Shown: piece by piece, positions 1 to 7,342 of the stretch
Layout of the letters: each line of letters opens with the position of its first letter
Numbering within the stretch: position 1 is the first letter of the stretch
DNA from: an uncultured Bacteroidota bacterium
GTDB lineage: Bacteria; Bacteroidota; Bacteroidia; Chitinophagales; Chitinophagaceae
Direction: 5' to 3'
NCBI GenBank assembly: GCA_903847655.1
Contig: CAINEG010000164.1
Coordinates: forward strand, 1 to 13,690
Length of the DNA: 13,690 nucleotides
Translations under genes and position numbers: made by a program
Notes under the pieces: model-generated
Databases searched by the model: none
What the model was told of the DNA's origin: nothing
What the model saw: the letters and a program-made list of their open reading frames with translations, nothing else

Positions 1-2211
1 GGCATTTTTGCCACCGATTGGTCCTGGGCCACTTTGATGATGGACTTTGACAACGATGGCTACAAAGATATTTTTATCGCCAATGGTATTCCAAAGCGAA
101 TGAATGACATGGATTATGTCAATTATGTTTCCAATCAAGAAATTCAAGAAAAAATTAGGGACAATAAAATGGGCAACAAGGACATGGCCCTGATTGATAA
201 GTTCCCGGAAATTAAAATACCCAATCAATTCTTTTTAAACAAGCGTAGTTTATTCTTTGCTGACAAAGAGAAAAATATAGTCAACAATCCACCTTCTTAT
301 TCCAATGGGGCAGCCTATGCCGATTTTGACAATGATGGCGATTTAGATTTAGTAGTAAACAATGTCAACGACAAGTCTTTTATCTACGAAAACAAACAAA
401 ACAAAAATCCTAAAAATGAATTTGTTTCCATAGAATTAAAAGGACCAGAAAAAAATTACAATGCACTAGGTTCAAAAATTATTGTTTTTACTGGCGCAGA
501 AATAAGAACTTACGAAAAATATCCTGTCAAAGGTTTTTTATCAAGTATGGAAATACCAATCCAGATTGGTTTAACTAATACCAAGGTAGATTCTGCTTTT
601 TTAGTATGGCCCAATAATACTTTTCAAAAGCTAGACCTGAACCAAAACAGAAATAAGATCCAACACATTTATTTTGCCAAGGGTTTGCCCCAATTTGATT
701 ACAATAGCATTACACATCATTTTCCCATCAAGGGCTTTCCTATGCAGGACATGACTGCAGCAACTGGCATTCAATATTTACATCAAGAAAATGAATTTCA
801 AGAATTCAATAGAGAGCAATTGATACCTCAAATGAATTCTACCGAAGGCCCTGCCTTGGCCGTGGCCGATGTGAATCATGATTTACTAGAAGATATTTTT
901 ATTGGTGGTGCTAGAGGACAGGCAGGTGCACTTTTTTTGCAAGAAAAAAATGGCAAATTTATAAAAACTACGCAGCCTGCCCTGGCTTTAGATAGCAATT
1001 ATGAAGATGTGGATGCGGTTTGGGCAGATCTAAATAAAGATGGCCATCTAGATTTGATTGTAGGATCAGGTGGCAATGAATATTACGGCAAAGATGTCAA
1101 TATGTTGTCCAGGGTATATTTGACTGATGGAAAGGGGCAGCTAAAAAAATTAGACAATGCCATTCCTATATTTAACCAAACTTCTTCTATTCTAGTTTCG
1201 GATTTTAACAAGGATGGCTATCCAGATTTATTCATGACCAGTAGAGCCGTGGCCATGAATTATGGAGAACAACCGGATGCTTATTTACTGTACAATACTG
1301 GAGATGGTCATTTTACACAGGCCGATCTTTCCATAGCGCCGATGCTTCAAAAAATAGGTTTTATCACCAATGCCATTCAAGCGGACATTAATGGAGATGG
1401 GCAAAAAGAAATCATCCTTTCACATCAATGGGGTGGCATAGATATTTTATACCCCAATTCCAATGGATGGGAAAAGGGATTTGTTACTTCATTGCCTGGT
1501 TGGTGGAATTTTACGATGGCGGTAGATGTAGATGGAGATGGCGACTTAGATTTGATAGCAGGTAATCTAGGTTTGAATACCCGATTAAAAGCAAGCAAAG
1601 AACAACCCATTCGCATGTACTACAATGATTTTGATGACAATGGAAAAAAGGAACAAATTGTAAGTTTCTATTTACAAAATAAGGAACTGTCTTTTGCCAA
1701 TAAGGATGAAATTCAAAGACAAATTCCGAAAATTAAAAAAGCATTTTTATACGCAGAGGATTTTGCGAAAGCTAGTTTAACTGATATTTTTACCAAGGAG
1801 AAATTAAAGTCTTCGGAAATTTCAGAAGCCTTTCATTTTGCCAATACTGTTTTTATCAATGAGGGCAAAGGGAATTTCAGTCCAAAGGAATTGCCTTGGG
1901 AAGCACAAATAAGTTCCTACAAAACGGCGGCTATTTGTGATGCCAATGGGGATCAATTACCGGACCTCCTATTAATGGGCAATTTTTACGACAACAATGT
2001 ACAGATGGGCAGATACGATGCCGATTATGGAACCCTCTTATTAAATAAAGGACAAGGCACTTTTGAAGCAGTTCCTTTGAATGGTTTGATCGTGAAAGGT
2101 CAGGTACGTAAAATGAGCCCCATACAAATTGGTTCAAGCAAGGCCTTTGTGCTTGGGATGAATTCAGATAGCCTTAGAATTATTCAGTTTAGTAAATCGG
2201 GTAATAAATAA
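1..2211 (+). CDS. VCBS/FG-GAP repeat protein with ASPIC-UnbV domain (5' truncated)
   Basis: The reading frame is open from base 1, so the true start lies upstream; 736 residues are visible. Calcium-binding FG-GAP/VCBS motifs of the type DFDNDG occur in two blocks. The first includes DFDNDGYKDIF near bases 46-78 and DFDNDGDLDLVV near 322-357. The second has five or six copies between about 860 and 1980, for example DLNKDGHLDLIV, DFNKDGYPDLF and DVDGDGDLDLIA. Between the blocks lies an ASPIC/UnbV-like segment (about bases 450-640), recognised by NALGSKI, an IGLTNTKVDS stretch and a VWPN motif. This order (propeller, ASPIC, propeller) is the usual one in Bacteroidota VCBS proteins of about 1100 residues, so roughly a third is probably missing. 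Such proteins are exported and often sit beside SusC/SusD genes; none is visible here. The exact role (adhesion or glycan binding) is not known. The 3' end overlaps the convergent neighbour by 23 bp. Confidence 0.88.
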   Translation, partial: GIFATDWSWATLMMDFDNDGYKDIFIANGIPKRMNDMDYVNYVSNQEIQEKIRDNKMGNKDMALIDKFPEIKIPNQFFLNKRSLFFADKEKNIVNNPPSYSNGAAYADFDNDGDLDLVVNNVNDKSFIYENKQNKNPKNEFVSIELKGPEKNYNALGSKIIVFTGAEIRTYEKYPVKGFLSSMEIPIQIGLTNTKVDSAFLVWPNNTFQKLDLNQNRNKIQHIYFAKGLPQFDYNSITHHFPIKGFPMQDMTAATGIQYLHQENEFQEFNREQLIPQMNSTEGPALAVADVNHDLLEDIFIGGARGQAGALFLQEKNGKFIKTTQPALALDSNYEDVDAVWADLNKDGHLDLIVGSGGNEYYGKDVNMLSRVYLTDGKGQLKKLDNAIPIFNQTSSILVSDFNKDGYPDLFMTSRAVAMNYGEQPDAYLLYNTGDGHFTQADLSIAPMLQKIGFITNAIQADINGDGQKEIILSHQWGGIDILYPNSNGWEKGFVTSLPGWWNFTMAVDVDGDGDLDLIAGNLGLNTRLKASKEQPIRMYYNDFDDNGKKEQIVSFYLQNKELSFANKDEIQRQIPKIKKAFLYAEDFAKASLTDIFTKEKLKSSEISEAFHFANTVFINEGKGNFSPKELPWEAQISSYKTAAICDANGDQLPDLLLMGNFYDNNVQMGRYDADYGTLLLNKGQGTFEAVPLNGLIVKGQVRKMSPIQIGSSKAFVLGMNSDSLRIIQFSKSGNK

Positions 2212-3118
2212 AAGAAACCCATTTAGAAGCGTCTTGCACTAATAATCTATTGGTGGCATATTTTACAAAAGGCATGGCTGGAGAAGTTCTTAATTTGTCA
2301 TGAATGAAATTTTCTGTGGCGAGCAAGGCTTTATTCACTTCATTTTGATCGCCCACTACTTTTACTTTAAGGATATTGCCTAAAACCATTTTTTTAAGCA
2401 TCATTTTATCATTGGTAGGAATTCGTTGTTGAATAGGCAGGCCTACTTGCGTAAAAACAATCTTGTCTAATTTAGTAATGTTAACCATTGGATTGCCTTG
2501 TATAATACCATTGTTCTTTTCAATGTATTGGGCTACTTCATTGATTAAGACGTATACTTGAGCTATGCTAGGGGTATCTATAAAATCTTTTTCGGTAGCT
2601 ACCAGCAGCGAATCTTTTACTTTTTCTTCAATAATCTCAAATCCATAATTGGCCTTGGTGGTGGAATAATACTTTCCTGCTTGTTCCGTCAAAGTACTCA
2701 ATTCTTTTTTTATACGAAGGGCTAAAAAATAGTTTTCAATTCTTTGGAAGGGCGCTAAGGAATTATTGTCGATGGTTAGTTGATATTTGATGGCAGTGCT
2801 ATCATTGCCTACCGCATCGGTAGCAAAAACGATAGGAAAACGATGTGTACCTCTTAGGTATGCTCCATTAGCTGACGCAACAGTAGTGGCATTGATGTTG
2901 ATGATTCCATTTTCAAGTGTGAAACTGTTTTTACCATCTACTTTCTTAGGCATCCAATTTCCCCAATTTTCTAATTTTGTAAAACCTCTAATGACTGAAT
3001 TGTTAGATTGATGGGCAATGGCAGTTCCACTTACAATAAGTGTACTCGGAATAAAAAGGTAAACAAAACCAAGCAGTCCCGCAAGTACAATGGCTATAAA
3101 TACTTTAGTAAATTTCAT
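2189..3118 (-). CDS. Membrane-anchored SRPBCC + GyrI-like effector-binding protein
   Basis: The 309-residue protein starts at ATG 3118. An N-terminal hydrophobic segment (about residues 5-25, after MKFTK) is either a membrane anchor or a signal peptide. Residues about 26-140 resemble a polyketide cyclase/SRPBCC fold: the stretch around LENWGNWMPK is typical of its first helix, followed by beta-rich sequence. Residues about 150-309 resemble the GyrI/AraC effector-binding fold, ending with the usual W-x5-YYP pattern (KWVSFIYYPIY). This two-domain arrangement with an N-terminal anchor is common in Bacteroidota and has no assigned substrate; binding of a small hydrophobic ligand is an inference from the folds. 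It is transcribed alone, divergent from the GH65 gene and convergent with the VCBS gene, whose last 23 bases it overlaps. A TAnnTTTG element lies 26 bp before the start. Confidence 0.72.
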   Translation of the reverse strand: MKFTKVFIAIVLAGLLGFVYLFIPSTLIVSGTAIAHQSNNSVIRGFTKLENWGNWMPKKVDGKNSFTLENGIININATTVASANGAYLRGTHRFPIVFATDAVGNDSTAIKYQLTIDNNSLAPFQRIENYFLALRIKKELSTLTEQAGKYYSTTKANYGFEIIEEKVKDSLLVATEKDFIDTPSIAQVYVLINEVAQYIEKNNGIIQGNPMVNITKLDKIVFTQVGLPIQQRIPTNDKMMLKKMVLGNILKVKVVGDQNEVNKALLATENFIHDKLRTSPAMPFVKYATNRLLVQDASKWVSFIYYPIY

Positions 3119-3143
3119 GAGTAAAGGCTAAAAATGATAAGCT

Positions 3144-3151
3144 CAAAGATA
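3144..3151 (-). promoter_or_regulatory. Bacteroidota -7 element (TATCTTTG) for the SRPBCC/GyrI gene
   Basis: On the minus strand the sequence reads TATCTTTG, an exact match to the Bacteroidota/Flavobacterium -7 consensus TAnnTTTG, 25 bases from the ATG at 3118. No convincing -33 TTG was seen at the expected 17-23 bp upstream, so this is a partial match. The placement in a 111-bp divergent intergenic region (3119-3229) supports it. Confidence 0.45.
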
Positions 3152-3180
3152 ACACAATGAATTTATTAATCCCATAGCAG

Positions 3181-3211
3181 TTGTTAATTCTGAGGACTTA
3201 TAGTAACTTAC
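3181..3211 (+). promoter_or_regulatory. Possible promoter of the GH65 gene (weak)
   Basis: TTG at 3181-3183, a 20-bp spacer and TAACTTAC at 3204-3211 fit the Bacteroidota pattern TTG-N17-23-TAnnTTTG with two mismatches in the -7 part. It ends 18 bp before the ATG at 3230, so the leader would be short. The call rests mainly on position in the divergent gap. Confidence 0.22.
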
Positions 3212-3229
3212 TGCTTCAACGATTGACCT

Positions 3230-5275
3230 ATGAAAAAACTATTTTTTACCCTGGTATGGAGTACTAGTATTTTAATACTTAATGCCCAATCCATTGACCC
3301 TTGGAAGCTAGAAGCAAAAAACTGGGACAGCAAAAATTATTATGGAATTACAGTGGCCAATGGGATGGTGGGCATTGTTTCCGCACAAGAGCCTTTTAAA
3401 GTAAAAGAGGTGGTACTAGCAGGTGCTTATGATTTGTATGGCCGTGGAAGAGTAAGTAATTTCTTGCGTAGTTTTAATTTGTTGAACATGCAAGTAAGTG
3501 TGAATGGAGAACAAATTAATTCAAGTAATACGCAAAATTTTACCCAAAGTTTGGACATGAAAAATGCCAGTTTTACGGGCAGCTTTGAGATGGGGGATAA
3601 AGCAAAAATTACTTATACTTATTATGCACTGCGACAATTGCCCTTCACGGTACTCATGGACGTGAGCATTACCGCTATAAAAGACATAGATCTAGGCGCA
3701 GCCAGTGTCATGGAAGCGCCAGATGCTTTAAAAGAAGTGCAAAATTATTACAATGAAATTGATCGCCCGCATGTGGTCATTAGTCTTCTCACTTCTTCTG
3801 CAAAAAGTCCTACTGGAAAATTATTGATGTGCGCTTCTAATACATTTTTATTTTCTGAAACCCATGGCACAGAACCTAGGGTCATTCATGAAATGTGGGA
3901 CAACAATATGCACTTGATGAAGTTTGCAAAAAAATTAAAAGCAGGGACTACCTATCATTTTTCTATAGCAGGAAGTTCCATCACTTCAGCACACCATGAG
4001 GATCCATTGAATGAAGCAGAGCGTATGACCATTTTTGCAAAATTAGAAGGCAGAGAAAGTTTAATACAACATCATCAAAATGCCTGGGCAGATTTATGGA
4101 AAAGCGATATTCAATTAACAGGAGACGATCAAGCACAACAAGACATTCATAGTATGATCTACCATTTGTATTCTTTTGTGCGGGAGGGGTCTAATTTAAG
4201 TATTTCGCCGATGGGCTTGTCTGGATTAGGCTACAATGGGCATGTTTTCTGGGATTCAGAATTGTGGATGTACCCCGCCCTTTTGGTCTTACACCCGGAA
4301 TTGGCCAAGTCCATGATTCAATATCGTTACGATCGATTGGAAGCTGCCCGCCGCAATGCGTTTAACCATGGATATAAAGGCGCCATGTTCCCTTGGGAAA
4401 GTGCAGGATCGGGGGTAGAAGAAACTCCAGTATGGGCATTAAGTGGCCCTTTTGAGCACCATATTACTGCCGATGTTGGATTTGCTGCCTGGAACTATTA
4501 TTGCGCCACCCAAGACAAGGAATGGCTGGAAACAATAGGTTGGACCTTGTTAAAAGAAACTGCTAATTTTTGGGCTAGCAGGGTAGAAAGAAAGGGCCCT
4601 GGCCATTATGAAATCAATGATGTAGTAGCCGCAGATGAGTGGGCCGAAAATGTCAACAACAATGCTTTTACCAATGCAGCGGCTATAGTGAATTTACAAT
4701 CTGCCAATAAAGCGGCGGCTATTTTAGGACTGCCTCAAAACGAAGACTGGGCCTTGGTGGCAAAGAATATTCCAATTCTAACTATGCCTGATACAGAAGG
4801 TGAAGCCAAAGGCGTTACACAGGAACATGCTACCTATAAAGGAGAGGGCATCAAACAAGCAGATGTGAATTTATTGGCCTATCCACTTAAAGTAATTACA
4901 GCACCCGCTCAGATAAAAAAGGACTTAGATTTTTATTCCAAAAGAGTACCCAATCAAGGCACACCGGCCATGACCCAAGCCATCTTTAGTTTGTTGTATG
5001 AAAGATTGGGGGAAACCGAAAAAGCAGCAGCGTTTTTTAAGGAATCCTATACCCCTAATTTGAACCCACCATTCAGAGTAATTGCCGAAACCAAGGGGGG
5101 TACGAATCCCTATTTTGGCACAGGGGCTGGAGGTATTTTACAGTCTATGTTGATGGGATTTGGAGGCTTGGATATTACGGAAAAAGGCATTGTTCAATTG
5201 CCTAGTAAACTGCCTAAAAATTGGCAAAAATTGACCATTACAGGGGTGATGGGAAAAACCTATACGGTTAAGTAA
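3230..5275 (+). CDS. Exported glycoside hydrolase family 65 protein (kojibiose hydrolase-like)
   Basis: The 681-residue protein has a signal peptide (MKKLFF, hydrophobic core, NAQ near residue 20), so it acts in the periplasm or outside. GH65 hallmarks are visible. FWDSELW at 340-346 is the substrate-site motif. The DVVAADEWAENVNNNAFTN region has the general acid Glu at 470, matching the PDE-x-NNAYTN motif of maltose and trehalose phosphorylases. KQADV follows at 543-547. Most characterised GH65 enzymes are phosphorylases, which bind phosphate with a Ser/His loop. Here that region reads GTPAMTQAIFS (577-587), and a second acidic residue, Glu620 in FRVIAETKGG, sits before the GTGAGGILQ loop. 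This is the arrangement of the hydrolytic members (human PGGHG, Flavobacterium kojibiose hydrolase; for the latter I recall catalytic Glu at 472 and 616). Hydrolysis of an alpha-glucoside such as kojibiose is therefore the best guess; the linkage is not proven. A small exported-protein gene follows 19 bp downstream. Confidence 0.85.
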   Translation: MKKLFFTLVWSTSILILNAQSIDPWKLEAKNWDSKNYYGITVANGMVGIVSAQEPFKVKEVVLAGAYDLYGRGRVSNFLRSFNLLNMQVSVNGEQINSSNTQNFTQSLDMKNASFTGSFEMGDKAKITYTYYALRQLPFTVLMDVSITAIKDIDLGAASVMEAPDALKEVQNYYNEIDRPHVVISLLTSSAKSPTGKLLMCASNTFLFSETHGTEPRVIHEMWDNNMHLMKFAKKLKAGTTYHFSIAGSSITSAHHEDPLNEAERMTIFAKLEGRESLIQHHQNAWADLWKSDIQLTGDDQAQQDIHSMIYHLYSFVREGSNLSISPMGLSGLGYNGHVFWDSELWMYPALLVLHPELAKSMIQYRYDRLEAARRNAFNHGYKGAMFPWESAGSGVEETPVWALSGPFEHHITADVGFAAWNYYCATQDKEWLETIGWTLLKETANFWASRVERKGPGHYEINDVVAADEWAENVNNNAFTNAAAIVNLQSANKAAAILGLPQNEDWALVAKNIPILTMPDTEGEAKGVTQEHATYKGEGIKQADVNLLAYPLKVITAPAQIKKDLDFYSKRVPNQGTPAMTQAIFSLLYERLGETEKAAAFFKESYTPNLNPPFRVIAETKGGTNPYFGTGAGGILQSMLMGFGGLDITEKGIVQLPSKLPKNWQKLTITGVMGKTYTVK

Positions 5276-5294
5276 TTTTTTGTAATTTTAGGTA

Positions 5295-5858
5295 TTGAAA
5301 AAGCTGTCTGCAATATTGTTTATGGGCGTTATGCTGTTTAACGGATTCGGGTACCGAATGGTCTCCAATTATTTTGACCAAAAGGCATCGGATCGTTTAG
5401 TAGCATTGATAGATCAAAATCAGTTCAACGAAGCCGAATTGATCTCGGTTAAAACACCCATCAATTTACCTTATTATGCCAACAATCCTAGATTCGAAAG
5501 AGTGGATGGAGAAATGGTCATCAATGGAATTGTCTATCAATATGTACAAAGAAGGGTTTTTAATGATAGTATTGAAATCCGTGTCTTGCCTAACCAAGAC
5601 CGCTTACACATCAAAAATGCACGTGAAGATTTTTACAAATTAGCACAGGATTTAGAACAAAGAGGAATGGATAAAAAATCTGCTCCTATGAACAAGTCCA
5701 CGGCTAAATTTATCAGTTTTGATTATTTTGCTCAAGACTTGAAATGGTCTTTAAAATCTTTGGTTCCTCTAAAAATTACCATTGGTAGTAATTATGCAGA
5801 GGGTTTATTAAGCATTTGTTTACCTGTACAAATGCCTCCTCCAAAATTCAACGCTTAG
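5295..5858 (+). CDS. Uncharacterised exported Bacteroidota protein
   Basis: I cannot assign a function. The 187-residue frame opens with TTG at 5295 (KKLSAILFMGVMLFNGFGYR), giving Lys-Lys followed by a hydrophobic stretch of about 18 residues: a signal peptide or anchor. The first ATG is at 5322 (residue 10) and would remove the lysines. I prefer TTG because similar Bacteroidota proteins, from memory, start MKK plus a hydrophobic run. A TAATTTTA element at 5284-5291 could instead be a -7 box for the shorter form. The rest is soluble, with conserved-looking stretches such as LINLPYY-type sequence, the FERVDGEMVINGIVYQYV strand pair, and a Pro-rich end (QMPPPKF). No catalytic motif was seen. 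It lies 19 bp after the GH65 gene and is followed by two hairpins, so it could be co-transcribed with GH65 or expressed separately. Confidence 0.68.
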   Translation: MKKLSAILFMGVMLFNGFGYRMVSNYFDQKASDRLVALIDQNQFNEAELISVKTPINLPYYANNPRFERVDGEMVINGIVYQYVQRRVFNDSIEIRVLPNQDRLHIKNAREDFYKLAQDLEQRGMDKKSAPMNKSTAKFISFDYFAQDLKWSLKSLVPLKITIGSNYAEGLLSICLPVQMPPPKFNA

Positions 5859-5867
5859 TTTATTAAG

Positions 5868-5890
5868 CAAATTGCTATGTGAGCAATTTG
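5868..5890 (+). terminator. Perfect 9-bp hairpin after the small exported-protein gene
   Basis: CAAATTGCT (5868-5876) and AGCAATTTG (5882-5890) form a perfect 9-bp stem with a 5-base loop, ten bases after the stop codon. There is no T-run directly behind it, so alone it is a weak intrinsic terminator; it may stabilise the transcript end or act with the next hairpin. Confidence 0.45.
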
Positions 5891-5891
5891 A

Positions 5892-5926
5892 AAACACCAA
5901 TGAAGTTTTATTCATTGTTGGTGTTT
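5892..5926 (+). terminator. Second hairpin, likely terminator before the haloperoxidase gene
   Basis: AAACACCAA (5892-5900) pairs with TTGGTGTTT (5918-5926). TGAA/TTCA continues the stem (5901-5904 with 5911-5914), leaving a TTG bulge and a 6-base loop. The 3' arm ends in TTT followed by ATTC, a moderate U-rich tail. It separates the upstream GH65/hypothetical genes from the haloperoxidase-like gene. Confidence 0.55.
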
Positions 5927-5954
5927 ATTCAGTTACGATTTTTAATTATTGAGA

Positions 5955-7280
5955 ATGAAAAAATATATTTCAATAGCGTTCATCGCTATTGGGTTTTTGG
6001 CTTGCAATACGGCTTCTGATTACAAACAAATCACCAGCGATCCTAGTTTCTATGCCAATACTGTGCATGAATTGAATCAAGTGGTGATGGGTAATAATTT
6101 CAGTCCCATTGTAGCTTCACGTAATTATGCTTATGCCTCCATAGCAGGTTATGAAGTGACCGCGGCAGGCAGTCCATCGCAGTATCAAAGCTTGGCAGGT
6201 CAATTGAAAGGACTTAGTACCATTCCTCTGCCTGAAGATACCAGCAATATTGATTTTCCATTTGCCGCAGTGCTTGCTTTTTCCATGGTGGGTGAAGCGG
6301 TTACTTTTCCAGAAGGAAGTATGAAAGAGTATACCGATAGTTTGAAAAAAATGGTGAAAGCGCATGGAATGCCTTCCTCAGTTTTATCGGCTACAGAAGC
6401 CTATGCTAAAAAAGTAGGTGCAACCATTTTGGCTTGGAGCAAATTGGACAATTATGCGCAAACTAGAAGTGCCGAAAAGTATACGGTGAAAGACATTCCT
6501 GGAAGATGGGTACCGACACCTCCTATGTATGCCTCTGCTGCAGAGCCTCACTGGATGGAAATTAGAACCATGGTATTGGATAGTGCTAGTCAGTTTAGAC
6601 CTAGTGCACCGCCCGCTTTTAATATCTCAGACAAAAAAAGTGAATACTATATCAATGTCATGATGGTTAAAAATGCAGTGGACAGTTTAACCGAGGAGCA
6701 AAAACACATTGCTAATTTTTGGGATGACAATCCTTTTAAAATTAATGTCAATGGACATGCTATGTTTAGTACTAAAAAGTTTTCCCCTCCAGGACATTGG
6801 ATGAGTATTGTGGGCATTGCCAATCAAACAGCCAAAGGCGATTTTCAAACAGCGACTTATGCTTATGCCAAAACTGCCATTGCCTTGTTTGATGCTTTTA
6901 TTCATTGCTGGGATGCCAAGTATACTTTCAATACCATTCGTCCAGAAACGGTGATCAATAAATACTTTGATGCCAACTGGAGACCACTATTGCAAACGCC
7001 GGCCTTTCCGGAATATACATGCGGGCATTCTACCATTTCTTCCTCAGCTGCAGAAGCCTTGACCAGTGTGTATGGCGATAATTTTGCCTACACCGATTCT
7101 ACTGAAATAGAATTTGGTATTGCCAACCGAAAGTTTACTTCTTTCAGACAGGCGGCTGACGAAAACAATTGGGCGCGTTTCTATGGCGGCTTACATTTTC
7201 ACAATTCATGCATTACCAGTACCCAACAAGGCAGACTGGTAGGCAATTGGGTGGTGACTCATTTAAAAATGAAAAAATAA
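5955..7280 (+). CDS. Vanadium-dependent haloperoxidase-like (PAP2 superfamily) lipoprotein
   Basis: I start the gene at ATG 5955 (441 aa); a TTG two codons upstream is also in frame. MKKYISIAFIAIGFLAC is a lipoprotein signal with the lipobox Cys at residue 17, so the protein is membrane-attached outside the cytoplasm. The C-terminal third has the PAP2/vanadium haloperoxidase signature: K-x6-RP (Lys322, Arg329, Pro330), then CGH (356-358), then R-x5-H (Arg408, His414). The spacings match Lys353/Arg360, Ser402-Gly403-His404 and Arg490/His496 of the fungal vanadium chloroperoxidase. The vanadate-contacting Ser is replaced by Cys356 (codon TGC at 7020-7022), and the Asp that ends the acid-phosphatase HxxxD motif is Ser. 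Another Cys (419) lies just after the last motif. Halide oxidation or phosphatase activity cannot be told apart by eye, and the Cys may alter cofactor binding. The barrel-protein gene begins 62 bp later and is probably co-transcribed. Confidence 0.82.
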   Translation: MKKYISIAFIAIGFLACNTASDYKQITSDPSFYANTVHELNQVVMGNNFSPIVASRNYAYASIAGYEVTAAGSPSQYQSLAGQLKGLSTIPLPEDTSNIDFPFAAVLAFSMVGEAVTFPEGSMKEYTDSLKKMVKAHGMPSSVLSATEAYAKKVGATILAWSKLDNYAQTRSAEKYTVKDIPGRWVPTPPMYASAAEPHWMEIRTMVLDSASQFRPSAPPAFNISDKKSEYYINVMMVKNAVDSLTEEQKHIANFWDDNPFKINVNGHAMFSTKKFSPPGHWMSIVGIANQTAKGDFQTATYAYAKTAIALFDAFIHCWDAKYTFNTIRPETVINKYFDANWRPLLQTPAFPEYTCGHSTISSSAAEALTSVYGDNFAYTDSTEIEFGIANRKFTSFRQAADENNWARFYGGLHFHNSCITSTQQGRLVGNWVVTHLKMKK

Positions 7281-7342
7281 ATAATTATTCTACTCCAATA
7301 ATTAAAAAAAACAAAATCAAAATCTACACTCAAATTTATTTT

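Noticed and set aside
1425..2137. Short minus-strand frames inside the VCBS gene
   Set aside because: They are shadows of a coding region with conserved calcium-binding repeats.
1..5275. A polysaccharide utilisation locus of the SusC/SusD type
   Set aside because: The VCBS protein and GH65 enzyme are typical neighbours, but no SusC, SusD or hybrid sensor is in the window, so a PUL cannot be claimed.
7282..7304. 8-bp AT-only inverted repeat between the haloperoxidase and barrel genes
   Set aside because: The stem has no G-C pairs and is followed by A rather than T on the plus strand, so it is unlikely to be a terminator.
7169..7342. In-frame extension of the barrel gene upstream into the haloperoxidase gene
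   Set aside because: The extension overlaps the end of the haloperoxidase gene in another frame, and the clear signal peptide begins at ATG 7343.
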